Shown here in pieces: positions 61,736 through 64,000 of a stretch of DNA of 64,000 nt. The position numbers and the translations under genes are program-made. The notes under the pieces are model-generated. The model was not told the origin of the DNA, made no database searches, and saw only the letters and a list, made by a program, of their open reading frames with translations. Source of the DNA: Cristatella mucedo (Eukaryota; Bryozoa; Phylactolaemata; Cristatellidae). Numbering within the stretch: the first letter of the stretch is position 1; each line of letters opens with the position of its first letter. The stretch covers positions 617,001 through 681,000 of the forward strand of contig WPIO01000125.1 of NCBI GenBank assembly GCA_009760855.2, read 5' to 3'.

Positions 61736-62374
61736 CCGTCCGGCGCTGCGAGCAGCTCGGGCAGCCGGGCTCCGGCCCCTCGATACATCCGCCGCGTCGC
61801 TCGCATTACCGGCTGCTTTTTCTTTTTCCTTTACCCAATCGCCTTCTCACCCTTGTAAGAACCCGGGCGTCAACAGCTCGCGGCGGCGGCAGCGCACGAA
61901 CTCGGGCCGGGCATGAGTTATTTCGCGCGCGCGCGAACGTATACGCCGCGCATGAATCGTGCGACATTTGACGACACAGGGCAAAGACTCGCCAGCTTAG
62001 TGGAGCGGTGTCGGCATTGGGAGGCCGCTCTCTGATGCTACCTGTTTTCTCTCGCACTTCGCAGCGGCGCGTGGTACTGCGAGACTGCCCGAAGTGTGCT
62101 TAAAAGCGTTTGTGCGACTGGTGCATTACAGGTTCTTGATCTCATATCAAGCGTCCTTGAGTTTAAATTGGTTTTTAAGAGGGACAGCTGGCCGAACAAA
62201 GTAATTTAGCGCTTTAAATGTGCTCCGATTCATTTGACGGGAGCCGTCGTCTCTAATCGTCAGTGCGGCCCCGACCCTGGAGAACGGGCCTCCTCTTCGC
62301 TGCCGTCACTGCCGCCATTGGCTTTTTACGTTTAAGCGGCGGCGCGCGCCGTTTCACCGATGCGCGACCTCGTC
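61736..62374. other. GC-rich unannotated sequence
   Basis: About 0.6 kb with a GCGCGCGCGCG run at 61925-61935. Only composition-driven frames are present. Confidence 0.35.
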
Positions 62375-62520
62375 TATATAGCATGCTGCAGCCGATGCAC
62401 TTCCGGAATAAGATGCCCACACCTCACGATCCGGGTCGTGCGTTTGAGCCGCGCTGCGGGCGATCTCTTATTACCCGCTGCAAGCGGAAGCGATAGCCGC
62501 TACGGCTCTCCTGCCATTGT
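62375..62520 (+). repeat. SINE family B, decayed head
   Basis: GGGTCGTGCGTTTGAGCCGC (B box), TCTTATTACCCGCTGCAAGC and GGAAGCGATAGCCGCTACGG (body). The A box region and the tail are worn. Confidence 0.65.
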
Positions 62521-63080
62521 GCGATTGAAGCCCGCTATAAGCGAGCCGCCATTTAGCGTCTCCATAACGCGACCAGCGGGTTTCCTTCGCGAAGAGGTGC
62601 GACCGCCCATCGCGAGCGACGGGTGCGCTCCCCTTATTCGAGGATGGTATCGGGAGGGGGCAAGCTGCGGCCATATTCATTCTCTTGCTGGCGTACCCAT
62701 AGGATGCCAATCGCCCCAGACGAGCGCCGGCCAATCGCTACTCCCAGCCGTCGCTCCAGCGCTCGCCTAGCCGCGCGTCGTCGAGCGCTGGAGCAGCGGC
62801 TGCAATGTCGCACTGACCGGGGCCGAATACCGCTCCAACTAAGGTCTGGCGCCGCCGCCGCCGCCGCCGCGCTAGACCGCCCGGCAGAAGCGCTGGGCGG
62901 CCACCTCGCTTGGCAGAAGCTCCGGGCGTAAGTGCCGGGCAGGAGCGCAGGGCGGGGCCGCCGCCGTCCGCCCAGCGCTCCGTGGCTGTCGCAGCCGACC
63001 CTACAGAGCGCTGCCTACATCCGACCGCGTCGCCGGGCTCCGCACTGCGGCAGCAGCAGGGCGGCGGCAGCCGCAGAGCT
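62521..63080. other. GC-rich island
   Basis: CpG-rich sequence leading into the CCG tract, with a (GCC)7 run at about 62851-62872. Frames are open in several phases because of composition. No domain recognised. Confidence 0.4.
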
Positions 63081-63201
<121 letters not shown>

Positions 63202-63480
63202 GAGTGGACGAGGCGCTCGCGGTGCGACGAGGCGCAGCGAGTTGCTTGGGGAAGCCAGCAACCCAGCGGGATTCGTCGTACCGCCGGCTGATAGATAAGT
63301 GACAGCGAATTTAGCCGGCTAGGCTGTGCCAATTATATTGGCCAGCTACTCGGAGCGGCCACCCGGCCTACTGAGCCGAGCCGAGCCGAGCCGAGCCTTG
63401 CGTTCCTTCGGGCGGGCGGGCGGGCGGGAGGGGTCGGGAGGAGCACGGTTAAGCGGCGTCTGACTGCGACGCGGGCCCTG
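63202..63480. promoter_or_regulatory. Possible CpG-island promoter
   Basis: Next to the CCG tract are facing CCAAT boxes (CCAATTATATTGG, 63330-63342), a GAGCC repeat (about 63374-63397) and a GGGCGGGCGGGCGGGCGGG run (about 63409-63428) that contains GC-box motifs. This combination is common at TATA-less animal promoters. Direction is unknown and no adjacent coding exon was recognised. Confidence 0.3.
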
Positions 63481-64000
63481 AGCGGCGATGGCCAGGCGAG
63501 CGCTTGACTGTGCTCGTCGGAGCGGCGTGCCGCGGTTTCAGCCAGCTGTCGCCATGCTGGAACGAAGATACGTCCGCCGTCCGAATGGCTACCCGATAAG
63601 CCAGCGGAACAAAGCACGTCGCGCCCAGTCCCACTGTGACGTGTTTTTTGAGAGATCGTCTCTTCTCTACTTACCGATATAAGATTATTGCAGATTGCAA
63701 TCTGGCTGCCAAGTGGAGCGCACGCAGGCAGCGAATCTAAAGTCGGCTTGCATAGACAGTCGGGGGGGTCTCTCTTGAATTTAGAGTGTCCCAAAATGGG
63801 GTACGCAAACGAAAGTAGTGGAGTCGATATGTGAATTAAATAATTATTTTGATTCATTAGACTTCTTCGTTGACTGATTGTTTGCCTAGTCAATATTATA
63901 GGATCAACGATAAATTCCCTGTGTAAAGTTAACTTTGCCTGAGAGTTAATTAGTACGGCCTGAAGAATGGCGGCAAATACTTTGGATTGTCCTTTGAAGT
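63481..64000. other. Unannotated sequence at right edge
   Basis: The minus frame 63893-63333 (186 codons) and the plus frame 63488-63682 overlap. Neither has a domain. The minus frame is interesting only because it crosses the possible promoter. Confidence 0.35.

Noticed and set aside
61243-61971. 187-codon minus and 239-codon plus frames
   Set aside because: They cross the hairpin and the CT microsatellite. Length comes from repeat composition.

Overview
This is a piece of a repeat-rich animal nuclear genome. There are no operons, no dense coding and no prokaryotic gene signals. Instead there are decayed non-LTR retrotransposons, tRNA-derived SINEs, many microsatellites, a signal-peptide exon with a strong splice donor, and one exon-like open stretch bounded by good splice signals. 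Codon-level decay in nearly every other reading frame shows that most long frames are not genes. The LINE/SINE mix and the large intron fit an invertebrate, possibly a spiralian such as a mollusc or annelid, but nothing I can read fixes the species.

The only host gene I can support lies on the + strand. Exon 1 (20587-20668) encodes an N-terminal signal peptide and ends in CAG|GTGAGC, phase 1. The next recognisable exon (41327-42040) begins after a TTTTAG acceptor, is open for 714 bases (238 codons), and ends in ACG|GTGAGT, again phase 1. Joined, they give the first ~265 residues of a probable secreted or extracellular protein with two N-glycosylation sequons and three cysteines in the second exon. 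I do not recognise the family. The intervening intron would be 20.7 kb. No later exon was recognised, so the gene probably runs past the right edge or its later exons are too short to see.

The repeat landscape has two LINE families and at least two SINE families, named here only for bookkeeping. LINE family A (L2/CR1-like reverse transcriptase, a 3' end matching AGCGCCCTCAGAGAACTCAA on the complementary strand, and an ATT-rich tail) has about twenty fragments: 847-1760, 2917-4339, 4340-4640, 4641-5138, 6899-7384, 7525-9480 with 7826-7945 nested, 18361-18790 (relative), 24545-25030, 27350-28075, 34725-35455, 40088-40157, 43975-44217, 44958-45178, 47860-47922, 50815-50955, 51340-52400, 54800-54925, 56285-56390, 58308-58860, 60535-61112 and 61113-61235. 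LINE family B (a related reverse transcriptase with a different 3' end) is at 3776-4008, 14878-16960, 35456-35765, 40045-40200, 45695-47125 and 49066-49135. SINE family A has a tRNA-like head with A and B boxes and a 3' tail that closely resembles the 3' end of LINE family A, as expected of a SINE that borrows that LINE's reverse transcriptase. SINE family B has a similar tRNA-like head but an unrelated tail. All copies are broken and many are nested.

The rest is non-repetitive sequence with no recognised gene, interrupted by GC- and CpG-rich islands (about 18.8-19.1, 20.2-20.9, 36.0-36.4, 37.1-37.6, 38.3-39.1, 40.2-40.5, 57.2-57.8, 59.5-60.1 and 61.7-63.5 kb). Notable structures include a near-perfect 46-bp inverted repeat with a 5-nt loop (61236-61332), a 54-nt perfect AT palindrome (38155-38208), a long CT tract followed by a long GA tract (36626-36950), a (CCG)~40 tract in a promoter-like island (63081-63201), a 107-bp exact tandem duplication (60224-60439), and a 31-bp insertion flanked by a perfect 12-bp target-site duplication (24159-24213).
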